Positions 1-9,786 of a DNA stretch of 64,000 nt are shown one piece after another; position 1 is the first letter of the stretch; the number at the start of each line of letters is the position of its first letter. This DNA comes from Ianthella basta (lineage: Eukaryota; Porifera; Demospongiae; Verongiida; Ianthellidae), in the NCBI GenBank assembly GCA_964019415.1, contig OZ025869.1, positions 2,730,142-2,794,141 on the forward strand, read 5' to 3'. The position numbers were made by a program, and so were the translations under genes. Under the pieces are notes generated by a model, which made no database searches, was not told where the DNA came from, and was given only the letters and a program-made list of their open reading frames with translations.

Positions 1-317
1 ATGTGGGACAGAGCCTCACTCTCGTCAAAGTAGGAACTCCGCCCCCTCAGAATGTTCCCTCCTCTACCTACAACCTGCCTTGTGCTGGTTGTGGGGACAA
101 GACTTGTGGTGTACTGGTATAACTGTCGTTGGGTTGGCACATAATTTTATACAGGATAATAATACACAATTAAGCTCTACTTCAGTGAGTGATGTAGACT
201 CTCTCTCCAAGTGGATATTGGCTGTACAGGGCCTTTTTGAGTTCAACTGAGGAAATTTGGATAAACTGCATTTTCAATGAATCAATCAATCAATGGAATA
301 GGAATAAGAAGTGCAGT
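1..317. other. No gene seen; LINE-type (AATC)n tail
   Basis: I see no supported coding region here. A short (AATC)n run at about 281-294 follows an A/T-rich stretch. Similar runs occur at 41733-41771 and, in reverse, at 58387-58414, and this kind of short tetranucleotide tail is common at the 3' end of non-LTR retrotransposons. Confidence 0.4.
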
Positions 318-885
318 GCAGCTGGCACCCTCCGCCTTCTTGGCTTCAGCCACTGGCTCATCTGCCCTTATCCGCCAGATCCTCCCGGACGGTTTCAGTG
401 GCCTCCCGTATGCTGCAGAGGATGTAGCTCTCTCTCTCTGAAGTCAGAGTCACAACAGTCCTGCCCCTCAGGGGGTAGCTGCATGTCAGCAGAAAGTTTG
501 GGATGCACCCAGTGTTCAAGATATCTACCAAGCCATCTTGGCCAGCTCTACAGATTGCAGGTCCCGTGCCTGTCTCCTTGCCGCTGCTACTAAGGAGTCT
601 GGTGCTTGGCTTAATGCCTTGCCCATTTCCGCTGTAGGCCTCAGGATGGGTGACGAAGTGGTAAGGGTGGCAGTTGGTCTTCGCCTGGGGGCTGCGCATT
701 GCCTTGTGCCAACCCCATACCTGCCAGAGGTATGGAGCCCAGGTTGACTTGACTGATACTCATGGCCTAAGCTGCTCAAGGAGTGAGGGCAGACACCCTT
801 GCCATGCCGCCCTCAACGACGTCATTCGAAGATCCTTGGCAGCTGCCCACATCCCGTTCACCCACTCACTTGACATAGTTTCTCC
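318..885 (+). pseudogene. Retroelement polyprotein C-terminal fragment
   Basis: Read in two frames, this stretch matches the C-terminal part of a reverse-transcriptase-bearing element common in invertebrates. The recognisable words, in order, are SAFLASATGSSALIRQILP, VWDAPSVQDIY, KESGAWLNALP, LRVAVGLRLG-type spacing and HGLSCSRSEGRHPCHAALND. The last is the Cys/His-containing tail just before the usual end. The frame breaks near 465 (TAG in frame) and near 715-720, so it is a dead fragment. No reverse-transcriptase core is present. It may be the remains of a 5'-truncated insertion, but I see no target-site duplication. Confidence 0.7.
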
Positions 886-949
886 CTGATGTCTACATTC
901 CTTATCCTATCCAGTCTAATTACTCATTCAATCTGCCTCAAGACATCGA

Positions 950-3215
950 GTGGCTTGTACCCTAAATTGTAGATGCTTTGACAGGCACCACGTCTCACAA
1001 CCATACAATAGTGTGGGGACCATTGTCGCATTCACCACTTTCAATTTTGTGCTCCTGCTCAATTCCTTCCTCTTCAATACGGTTTTGTTCATGCCCCCAA
1101 TCACTCATGTTGCACTCCCAATCCTTGCCTTCACTTCTTTCTCCATCCTCCCATTACTACTTATTATCGCACCCAAGTACTTCATTTCATCTGCCCGATC
1201 TATTACCTCCTCACCAATTTTAACTTCACAATCCTCACTCTTCCTAGCCACCCTCATCTTCTTAGTCTTCCTCCAATTTACTTTCAACTCCAATTTGCTT
1301 AACACATCACTCATTACTTGCATATTATGCTGAGGTCCCTTCACCAATTCTGACATTACCACCATATTGTCTGCAAAGAGGAGTACTACTATATTCCCAG
1401 TAGACAACCTCACCTCACTCTGAAACTGCCTTTTTGCCTTCCTCATCACCCTGTCCATAAAGACTTTAGAAAGCCATGGAGATAGGGTACAACCCTGTCT
1501 TACACCTCTGCACACAACAAACAGCTCCGATGCCATTCTCCCAACTTTCGACCTTGTCCTCCCATCCACATACATTGCCTGTACTGCCTGAAGTAACTCC
1601 CCTTTAACCCCATACTCATCTAACACTTTCCAAATCTTCTCCCTACTTACACTGTCATATGCCTTCTGTAAGTCCACAAATGCCATGTATGTCTTCTTGT
1701 CCTTCTAAATGGTCTTCTCCACAATTTGTTTGACTGCAAAAATCTGGTCATTGCATCCCCTTCCATTCCTGAAACCTCCTTGCTCGTCCATCACTTTATC
1801 AACCATCAATTCCTTCACCCTCTCATTCAATACCTGTGCAAACATCTTGCCAACAACACTCATTAGGCAAAATTCTCCTGTAATTTGTGCATTCCAGCCT
1901 ACTGCCCTTCTTGTACACTGGCACAATCACTGCATTCTTCCATTCACTAGGGGCCACCCCCTCTCTCCAAACTATATTAAACACCTTTGCCAGCCAATCC
2001 ACCACCACTTCACCCCCTGCTTTTAACATCTCTGGTACAATCTCACAGGTCCCAGGTGCCTTTCTTGTCTTCAGCCTCTTTATCTCACTTCCTCCTTCAC
2101 TATCTCCAGATTGTCCTCCAGCATTACTTCACTGTGTTGCGCGGCCTGATAGGGTGAATCTGCTTCCTGAAATAGTCCTTCAAAATGCTCTTTCCACCTC
2201 CCTATAACGTCAATCACCTCTGACAATACTTGCCCATTCTTATCATTAATGTGTATCATACTCTCCTTCGTCCTCCTACTTTCGTTCAACCTAGCCCAGA
2301 ATCTCTGCTGATTGCCCTTAGCATCCTTTTCCAATTCCTTCCCAAATTGCACCCACTCCTCATTTTTAGCCCTTCTAACCATTCTCTCTGCCTCTAGCTT
2401 TGCCTCCTTGTACAGTTGGCAACCTATCTCTACCCCCCTCACTGCCTTGACATCGATTACCTGCTTCCTCACCTCGTTACCCACCAAGAAGTAGTCAAAG
2501 AGAGACCTGAGCCCTTTACCTTGACATTCCCACATGTATTTGTGAATTCGTTTGTGTGGGAACCATGTGTTAGAGATCCAAAGATTGTGCTCACTGCTGA
2601 ACTGTAGGAGTCTCCTCCCATTCTCATTGCACACTTCCTCACCATGCCTGCCTAGGACCTCACCCCAAATACCTGTGTCATCCCCCACTCTAGCATTCGT
2701 GTCTCCCGTTACTATCAACAGGTCACCCTGAGCCACTCTCCCCAATGCCTCCTGCAGCCTCAAGAATCCTTACTGGCCACACCACTATCATCAGTGGGCG
2801 TGTACACATGCACCAAAGACACCCAAACTCCCTCCACCTTCAGCCTAATCCACACAATTTGTTCATCTACGCACCTCCATTCCTTGAAATACCTACCAAA
2901 TCGTTCTGACAAGAAAATCGCTATACCCGCTTTTGCTCTTCCTCCCTGCACCCCTGAATACATGCATGTGGTATCACCAATCATTCGTACCCCATTCCCT
3001 CTCACCTTTGCTTCGCTCACACCTAACACCTCCAGTCGACACCTCTACATTTCTTCAACCCTTCAACTCCTGCTCTCTATATACCATTCATTGTACTGAC
3101 ATTCCAACAACTGAATCTACTAATGTTATCCAAAGCGCTATGATTTCTGTTCCTTCCACCCATCACTCTTCAATCTCATAAATCTACTCAATCCTTACGA
3201 TGCTGGCAGGCTGCC
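950..3215 (-). mobile_element. LINE copy 1 (APE-type non-LTR retrotransposon), decayed
   Basis: The minus strand encodes, 5' to 3', an AP-like endonuclease (LGVSEAKVRGNG about 3020; VTGDTNARVGDD about 2710), a linker and a reverse transcriptase (FVDLQKAYDSVSRE about 1680; GVRQGCTLSPWL about 1500; KYLGAIISSNG about 1160). The end resembles LLYGCETW at about 1000. The endonuclease part lacks the segment that follows VRGVEIG, compared with LINE copies at 19.9-22.1 and 41.9-44.8 kb, which indicates an internal deletion. Several frameshifts are present. The catalytic FADD box reads FADN (Asn codon at 1366-1368), so the copy is inactive even apart from the frame breaks. The architecture is that of RTE/CR1-like elements often mis-annotated as craniofacial development protein 2; the clade is not certain. 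A GCTGGCAGG word at 3202-3210 recurs at the 5' end of the two sister copies. Confidence 0.88.
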
Positions 3216-3345
3216 TACAACAAATCACCCAGCACAGCGCTCATCTGCTTACGCCAATTTAACTGCATTTTCAATCAAAGAAAACTTTCTGTGTCAAACA
3301 CTTCCACAGTGTTGTCAACACATCCATTTCGCTTTATTTCATTAA

Positions 3346-6300
3346 CTCTTTACTGCCGGAATTTTGAACAGCATGCACAACCTTGAGTGCCAGAATAAAA
3401 AATGACTGAAATACGTGGTGAGCTTTGCATAATAGGAATCACACGTTTTACACTTTCTTGAGCCACGAACAACGATGCTGGACATTGGTTTCTGTGAAAA
3501 TGTCTCTACACAACCTTCCGGATCATGAACATCAGCGACCAAGTGTCTACGCAAGCTTCTCGAAAAGATCCTGTGCTGATGTGGAAGTTCTACACGAGCA
3601 CGCTAGGAAGAACCAAACATGGTAAGTGTTCCATGCAAGTACCCTAGTATATGCCTGTTTGGTTTATGCAACTGTAATTCAGTGTGTGCTAAGATTTACA
3701 TTCTTTCAACAGTGTTGTGAAATATAGTACATACACTACAACAGAACAGTACAATGTCATGTGTGGGCAACACTGAGGAGTGATCTTGTACTTGTATGAT
3801 CATTCCTCACAGCCAGGTCCATGGTGACTGTGGTAAAGAAGGAAGCAGTCCTGCTCTGCACCATTGTGGTAGAGAAACAGGTTGCAGTCTTCACAGTACC
3901 ATACAGTGGCTCGACGCTCCTGTCTGTACTTCGCGCAGTAATGGCAGCGGTGGACCTGGTCACTGCCACCGCATGTGAGTTATTGCTATGTAAACAATGC
4001 CGTTGCTGCGTGTGGCCGATTTTGACCTTTGTATTTTCTTCCTATTGTCCTTTAAATCGAGTCTGGATAACAGCAAGAATGGGATGAAGACGAAGCCCAA
4101 ACTTTCATCTTTATGCAAATGTCTGCTATTCATCAGTATTCCTTCTGTGAAGCGAGAAATGTCGCCGTAAACAAACCCTATAAAATAACACTTATTACGG
4201 AAGCAGATTTTTTGAGACGGTTAAGAGGCAAAGTAAAGACATAGGCAAGTGCAGAAACGTACTACCTAACGTTTCCATGAGGGGGATTTTTGTAAACCAA
4301 CCAGTCATTAAGTTACATTAGTGCAACGGAATATTTTGAACACATTCATGCACTGCGCGCGCTTTAACTCTACACAGAGACCCAGTACAAAAATCCCCCA
4401 ACGATTGAACGATTCAATCAAACCTTTACATTTAGGATTGCCACTGTCTTCAAGCACTTACATAGTAGCAGAACACTACTTTTTAAGGGGGTTTCATCCA
4501 GAACTTCCTGTGCAGTCACACGAATGTCACAGGACAACGCTCGCATATCCATGACAACACAGGAAGTCACACCTATCAGGTGTCATAGTTCCTTATGTAA
4601 ACAGAACTGACATATCCCACATGCGACATGTGGAGAAATGATGTTGACAGAAGCGCTTGCCTGAAGTGATGCTAACCCTACCAGCCCTCTTCCGGCTGTT
4701 GCAGTTGCCAATAAGTTGCTTCGCCAATTCCACCCTGAAATTCTTCATTGTCTTGGTATCCAAGGCTGAAAACTCTTTAGAGAGTATGAAGGAATTTGTA
4801 ATGGCAATGTCACACAGAAAGCAGAAGTATTTGTAACTTTTGTGGCACTTAATGGGAGTGTGGTAGTAGCCTCTAAGTTGATCATTGTGATTCACACTTC
4901 CCATGTATCTATTGTAAAGGTCAATGGCAGGACAGGAGTAGGTCTCTCTACTACCATCTTTCTTCCTTCTTTGCACTGTTTCCTTCTTGGTAAAATCAGT
5001 GTTACTTGCAATGACAACAACAGGACAATTGTCTTTCCACAATGAGATGGTTATATTTATGCCCTTGTGTTGCACGATCATACTACCACCTCTTGCTTAC
5101 AGCCCTTTCTTCACGTAGAGTTTCAGTGTATTGGGAAATGCCTTACAATTGGATTGCAAGGTTCCACAGCCATACAGTCCCACACGCCAGAGATCCAGTA
5201 AGAGGTCTACGCTGGAGAAAAAAGTTGTCAAAGTACAGATGACGGTGCGTATGGTGCATGTCCGTACTGAGTTGTTTCACAATGTTTGCCCTCAATCCAT
5301 GTTCTGCCTTTTTCCTTTTCTTGCCAGTGTACACATCAAAGGCAGAAATGTAGCCATTTTCTGCCTCTGCTCTCATCCATACCTTGAAGCCCCATTTTAC
5401 GGGCTTCAAAGGTAGATATTGCTTCATACTCAACCTTCCTTTAAATGGTATCATATCATTGTCGATGCTAATGTTTTGTCCGGGTTCATACACTGCTGAA
5501 AATTGTTTACACAGGGCAGTTAGTATTGGCCTGATCTTCCCTAGCTTGTCATAATCTGGCAAACCTGGTGTGGAGAGTGATTCAATATTGATGAAATGTA
5601 AATAGTGATGTACGTCAATAAATCTATCTCGCGCAATCAGATTCGTTATGTGCCTTTCTTCCAGTAGTCACATACGTAGTAAAGGGAGCTTGACAAAGTC
5701 CATTAATATCAAGAACCCCATATAGGCACACACTTCCTTTGCTGTAACTGGTGTCAGTGTTGTGAACTTGTCTCCCATGCATGCTGCTGCATACCTGTTC
5801 GCTTCCACCACTAATATGTCAACTATGGCAGAGGTGAAAAACAAGGAAAAGATCTTCTTTGCTGTGCTTGGGATAGTGCAGCGCAGACCAGCCTGACAGG
5901 TAAATGGCCGTATCTGGTTTGGAGGACTTGGTGCTATATGCAGTATTCTGCATTGGTTACACCAACTAGTCTTACAGGAAGTGGAGCGAATACACACCTG
6001 AAGTCAGCAGATGAAGACTGTGTCTGCTGTGGTACCACTGTAAACATGTAGAGTGCATGTTCATTGTTAGTATATTATTGGTCATTCTGCAACCAACCTA
6101 GGCACGTCTTCATTCTCTTCTTTTTCCTCCTCCTCTAGAACACCAATTTCATCATCTCTACGAGGGAAAGGGCTTCATCCTCTTCCTCAATGTCTAGGAG
6201 AGCAAGGACTTCCTCTCCAGTGAGTTGGGAGCTGAAACTGGCCATGCTTTATTTGTTGTTGCTGTGTGTGTGTAAGATTATTTGTAAATGTTAGTTGGAT

Positions 6301-6667
6301 CACGCTCTTGTAGCCGGAAGACTTTACGTCTGGCGTTATCTAGTGCTGGTGTGTGCAGTTGTCTGTGGGTGCTCTTGTGCAACAGTTGCAACGAATTTCG
6401 TGCCTTTGAAAGGTTTCTTTCTTGCACGGAAAGGTTGTGAAATGGCGTCGGTTACTGCGCATTTTTCAGAAGGTTCGCTCTTTGAAAATCCACAGTTACG
6501 GCTAACGAACGAAGCATGGAGACTAAATGCTGCAGCGCCAATGATAAAAGAACAGCGCCTCTCTCCTGTGTTTCAGAAAGACTCGCTTTTTGACCCACCT
6601 GGAAATGTCCAGTGTACTGGTCATTCAGTACTCGGGGGTTATGCAGTGGTCATTTGGCGTTAATGGG
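3346..6667 (-). mobile_element. piggyBac-type DNA transposon, full length with TTAA ends
   Basis: The element is bounded by TTAA at 3342-3345 and TTAA at 6668-6671, the target duplication expected for piggyBac. Its ends are imperfect inverted repeats: CTCTTTACTGCCGG on the left, and CCCATTAACGCCAA when the right end is read inward. The central minus-strand open frames encode a piggyBac transposase. The roughly 1.2-kb left and 0.4-kb right flanks inside the element carry no recognisable gene. Length is 3322 bp. It lies downstream of the last NLR exon found and may sit in that gene's 3' part. Confidence 0.82.
4593..6245 (-). pseudogene. piggyBac transposase, broken
   Basis: The start is placed at ATG 6245 because an acidic N-terminus typical of the family follows (MASFSSQLTGEEVLALLD). 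It runs through frameshifts into an N-terminal domain (TPVTAKEVCAYMGFLILM, about 5720), the first catalytic block (ISIDNDMIPFKGRL, about 5450) and the second block (HLYFDNFF, about 5235). The third block is NRYMGSVNHNDQLRGYY, about 4900. The first two catalytic Asp are kept. The position of the third, normally GVD, reads GSVN, so the DDD triad is incomplete. Frame breaks near 6130, 5620 and 5110 also kill the gene. A Cys/His-rich tail (CNSRKRAGR...HHFSTCRMWD) closes it. Family assignment is firm; the exact reading frame between the blocks is not. Confidence 0.85.
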
Positions 6668-6887
6668 TTAACTCAAACATCAATATGTTTTGGGCAGAAA
6701 TGCATGCTAGTAACACTTGTTTGCATTTGACGTGTCTACCACGTTAATAGCTATCTTCTATATTAAGTTATTCTACATTTGAATTTCGAAGACTCCCCAT
6801 CTGCCTCAGACCTAGCCCAAAATGTAAACTGACCTTACATATGCAATAATACAGAACAGTTGTTCCAAAACAAGGTAATACGTTATA

Positions 6888-6950
6888 ACGTCCATGATAA
6901 AATACTGTCAAACAGTGATTGGTACTATTGCATCAACTAGCTTCCCAAGC
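6888..6950. repeat. Imperfect direct repeat, left copy
   Basis: About 60 bases here (CTGTCAAACAGTGATTGGTA core) recur in the same orientation at 9573-9632 (CTGTCAAATAGTGATTGGTA). The Harbinger element lies between them. Confidence 0.7.
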
Positions 6951-7156
6951 CAATTTTCGCCCGTGTGGAAGCCCCATTGTTTACATAGGACATAACCCAC
7001 ATGCGAAGGTTATATGTTATAATAGAGAGGTTTAGCATAGCGTATTTCAGTTACGGTATCCCATGGATACCGTTTTAAGATTTAACGTATATCCGGAAAT
7101 GTGGAAGCGTTTGGCATTGCATAGTTTCGGGAAAGTGGTAAATACGAACAAACGTC

Positions 7157-8369
7157 ATGGCGGCTTTCGCGGCAGACGCTCGGACCTTGCTGGATGGTCT
7201 GATATTGGAGGACGACAACGACTTAGAAGAACTTTTCATGCAGTACATGGTCGAGGAGATGGATTTACGTGAACAGGACCGTCTTAGCAGGAAGCGGCTG
7301 GATTTGAACGCTCTTTCGGACGAAAGGTTTGTCGCTGCGGTAGCTTGAAGATTATAAGATAGTTGGTCATGTAAAGTGCAACCAGCTTAGCAGTGACACA
7401 GTGTTGCTAGCTTGATGCGGTTTTGCTTGGATTCGTTCGATATGTACAGGTGTAAAGAACTGTTTAGGTTTACGAAGTTGGAGCTGGAGAGAATGCAAGC
7501 TACCCTACATATTCCAGACCAAATTAGAGGGAAGAACAGAAGTGTGTTCTCAGGAATGGAAGAACTGTGCGTTCTGCTTCGTAGACTCGCATTCCCTTGT
7601 CGTCTGTGTGAACTGGAGCCAATTTTTGGACGTGGAAAAGCAGAGCTGAGCATTATTGTCAACACCATGCCGCTTCTTCTCTACAAAGAGTGGAATCGCC
7701 TATTCACTAACATAGGTCATCACAGGCAACACTGGCTAACACAGGAGAGGATGGAGGAAGCCTGTGCAGCGGTTCAAGGGAAAGGCTCGCCACTGCCAAA
7801 CGTATGGGGCTTTGTAGATGGCACTATTCGACGAATCTGTCGTCCACAAAATGGCCAAAGATTGTTTTATAATGGACATAAAAGAATCCATGGCCTTAAA
7901 TTTCAAAGTGTTGTCACACCATTTGGCATTGTTGTTCATCTTTATGGCCCAGTAGAAGGGAAAAGACATGATGCTAGCATGCTGCGTGAAAGTGGCCTCT
8001 TGGACGATTTACAGAACAGAGCAAGCAGCAAACACCAAATGGTGTGTACAGCCTTTACGGAGACCCAGCATACCCATTATTACCATATTTGCTGGCTCCC
8101 TTTGGGGGTGCCACAATAACGCCTGCAGAGGCTCAGTTTAACCAGTCAATGAGTGCGGTTCGTGTCACGGTTGAATGGGCTTTTGGCCACACCACGGGCT
8201 GTTTCCTTTTGTTGATTTTCGAAAGAATTTGAAGGTTCTTTTGCAGCCCGTTGGTCTTTATTATATTATTGCTACTCTTCTCAGTAACTGCCACACTTGC
8301 ATCTACAGCAACCAGATTGCATCATTCTTTAATCTGGTTTCTCCCTCACTTGAAGACTATCTGCAGTAA
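7157..8369 (+). pseudogene. Harbinger DDE transposase, two frameshifts
   Basis: ATG 7157 opens an acidic N-terminus. Exon 1 ends at 7326 (AAG/GTTTGT) and exon 2 begins at 7450 (TGTACAG/G), which joins LSDER to CKELFRFTK in frame across a 123-bp intron. The DDE_Tnp_4-type core follows: VWGFVDGTIRRICRP (first Asp, about 7810), LYGDPAYPL (second Asp, about 8060) and VTVEWAFG (Glu, about 8180). A one-base loss in the A-run near 8037-8040 shifts the frame before LYGDPAYPL. A second shift near 8200 comes before FPFVDFRKNLKVLLQPVG, and the frame then runs to a stop at 8369. All three catalytic residues survive, so the two indels, or sequencing errors, are the only visible defects. Confidence 0.86.
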
Positions 8370-8588
8370 ATGTGATGTATAGCTATGCATATATACTATG
8401 ACTGCATGCATTATGTTGGTCACTATTTATTCAATGACTTCGTAACACATGTACATCTTATGTAATATACATGACAACTGTAATGCAATGTCCAGTAAAT
8501 AATAAGTACAATGTCATATACATATACATATATAATCATATACATATACATCATGAAGGTCTCAATTATACGCAGAGCTATATTTAAT

Positions 8589-9386
8589 TTACTTCTTGCT
8601 CAACTGGCTCATCAATAGACTTATCAGCATTTTTCTTTCTTTGGCATCTTCCTTAGCCCTCTGCTGCTCCATTGCCATGCGTTGTCTTTGTACCTCCAAC
8701 TCTTGCTGGCGTACATCCAATTCTCGTACCTTCAATTCCATTCGCTCTTCAAAGAGCTGACGAATATTCATTCGTTTCTTCTCTTTCCTTTCTACTGGAA
8801 TGTGGTCTGTATCAGCTTCACCACCTTCGACAATGGCTGCAGTAGAACATTTCCCCTTCTCTCCTAGGGGCACAAGTGCTGCACGTCTCATGGCTAAGGC
8901 AGTAGCACGGTCCTTAGCTTCCTTCTTCTTTGCTGCAGCAGTTTTCACTTTCAAGTCCTCATGCTCTTCATACCTCTGCCTTAGGTCCTCCAGCAATGAC
9001 TGTTTCTCAGTGTATTGCTCGTCAGTCCCACTCATCTTCTTAAGTTTGTTGTCATCTGTAATGTACAACTTTATGAGTGTCACTGTTCTCTCCTTGGCAG
9101 CGCGGGCTGTAATCCCTCGCAGACGGTCACAGTTGTCGCTTAAGTTCGCAGCGACTTCCTCCCATGCGGGTGACGCCCTAGCAAACGGTTGCTCGTGTAC
9201 AGTTACCTCGCGTAACAGTAGAATGTCCTCTGAAGTGCTGAAACGTATCCTTGAAGCTATCATGCTCGTTGAAGAAGTAGTTGACTCGCTTGCCAGCGAG
9301 AAAGGAGTGCCGCTCGCGGCTGTAGGAGCAGGCAAGCTCGACAGACCAGACGGAGTGTCTCCGGTGACTGGACAAGATGTAGACAT
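8589..9386 (-). CDS. SANT/Myb-like DNA-binding partner of Harbinger
   Basis: Intact 265-residue frame, ATG at 9386. A Ser/Thr-rich N-terminus (1-45) precedes a Myb/SANT-like trihelix (about 46-110; FSTSEDILLLREV...WEEVAANLSDN). A long charged coiled-coil tail follows (about 120-265; KKKEAKDRATALAMRRAAL and QQELEVQRQRMAMEQQRAKE). In Harbinger elements this second protein binds the terminal repeats or carries the transposase to the nucleus. That role is known for the family and not shown here. It is convergent with the transposase inside the 21-bp inverted repeats. Because it is intact while the transposase is frameshifted, it could still be expressed. Confidence 0.85.
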   Translation of the reverse strand: MSTSCPVTGDTPSGLSSLPAPTAASGTPFSLASESTTSSTSMIASRIRFSTSEDILLLREVTVHEQPFARASPAWEEVAANLSDNCDRLRGITARAAKERTVTLIKLYITDDNKLKKMSGTDEQYTEKQSLLEDLRQRYEEHEDLKVKTAAAKKKEAKDRATALAMRRAALVPLGEKGKCSTAAIVEGGEADTDHIPVERKEKKRMNIRQLFEERMELKVRELDVRQQELEVQRQRMAMEQQRAKEDAKERKMLISLLMSQLSKK

Positions 9387-9572
9387 GCTTTCTCATGAAG
9401 CAGGCTCGCAAAAACTGCTGGGAGAATCCAAAGACGTACTAAAACTCTTTACCGTCCTTGACAACGATAACTTCCTGCCGTATCGTAAAAAATGATAGCT
9501 TTTAACGTATTTCTGCTTCCGCGGTTACCGTAACAGAAATTCGTATCGTTTTACGCTATGCTAAACCTCTCT

Positions 9573-9632
9573 AATGTCCATAATTAAAACACTGTCAAAT
9601 AGTGATTGGTACAAATGACTAGTGCATCCCAA
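9573..9632. repeat. Imperfect direct repeat, right copy
   Basis: Direct repeat of 6888-6950. It abuts the Harbinger right end exactly. Confidence 0.7.
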
Positions 9633-9661
9633 GTCACACTGTACATGTACACACATTGTAC

Positions 9662-9786
9662 CTCTTTTGGGGGACAGATGACATGACACTTCATTTCTTT
9701 GATAGTACTGAACAAGGAGAACATCTTTGCCAACACGTCCACTGGAACACCACACAAAGTAAAATGTTGTATGCTCCCTTGATCAC
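9662..9786 (-). CDS. NLR gene exon 13: repeat module, 125 bases
   Basis: The acceptor GTGCCTGCAG/GTGATC and donor AAAGAG/GTACAA give phase 1 to 0 and exactly the length of exon 11. It ends 90 bases from the Harbinger insertion. A following phase-0 exon of about 200 bases is predicted, but I found none in the window. It may lie left of position 1 or have been lost. Confidence 0.62.

Larger units (their letters stand above)
7024..9572 (+). mobile_element. PIF/Harbinger DNA transposon with both genes
   Basis: The 21-base word AGAGAGGTTTAGCATAGCGTA at 7024-7044 occurs exactly inverted at 9552-9572. The trinucleotide AAT flanks both ends (7021-7023 and 9573-9575), as expected for the 3-bp target duplication of this superfamily. 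A second conserved word, GTTACGGTA, lies just inside both ends. The element contains the two divergent genes typical of Harbinger: a DDE transposase on plus and a SANT/Myb-like protein on minus, with their 3' ends facing each other. Length is 2549 bp. Confidence 0.9.
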
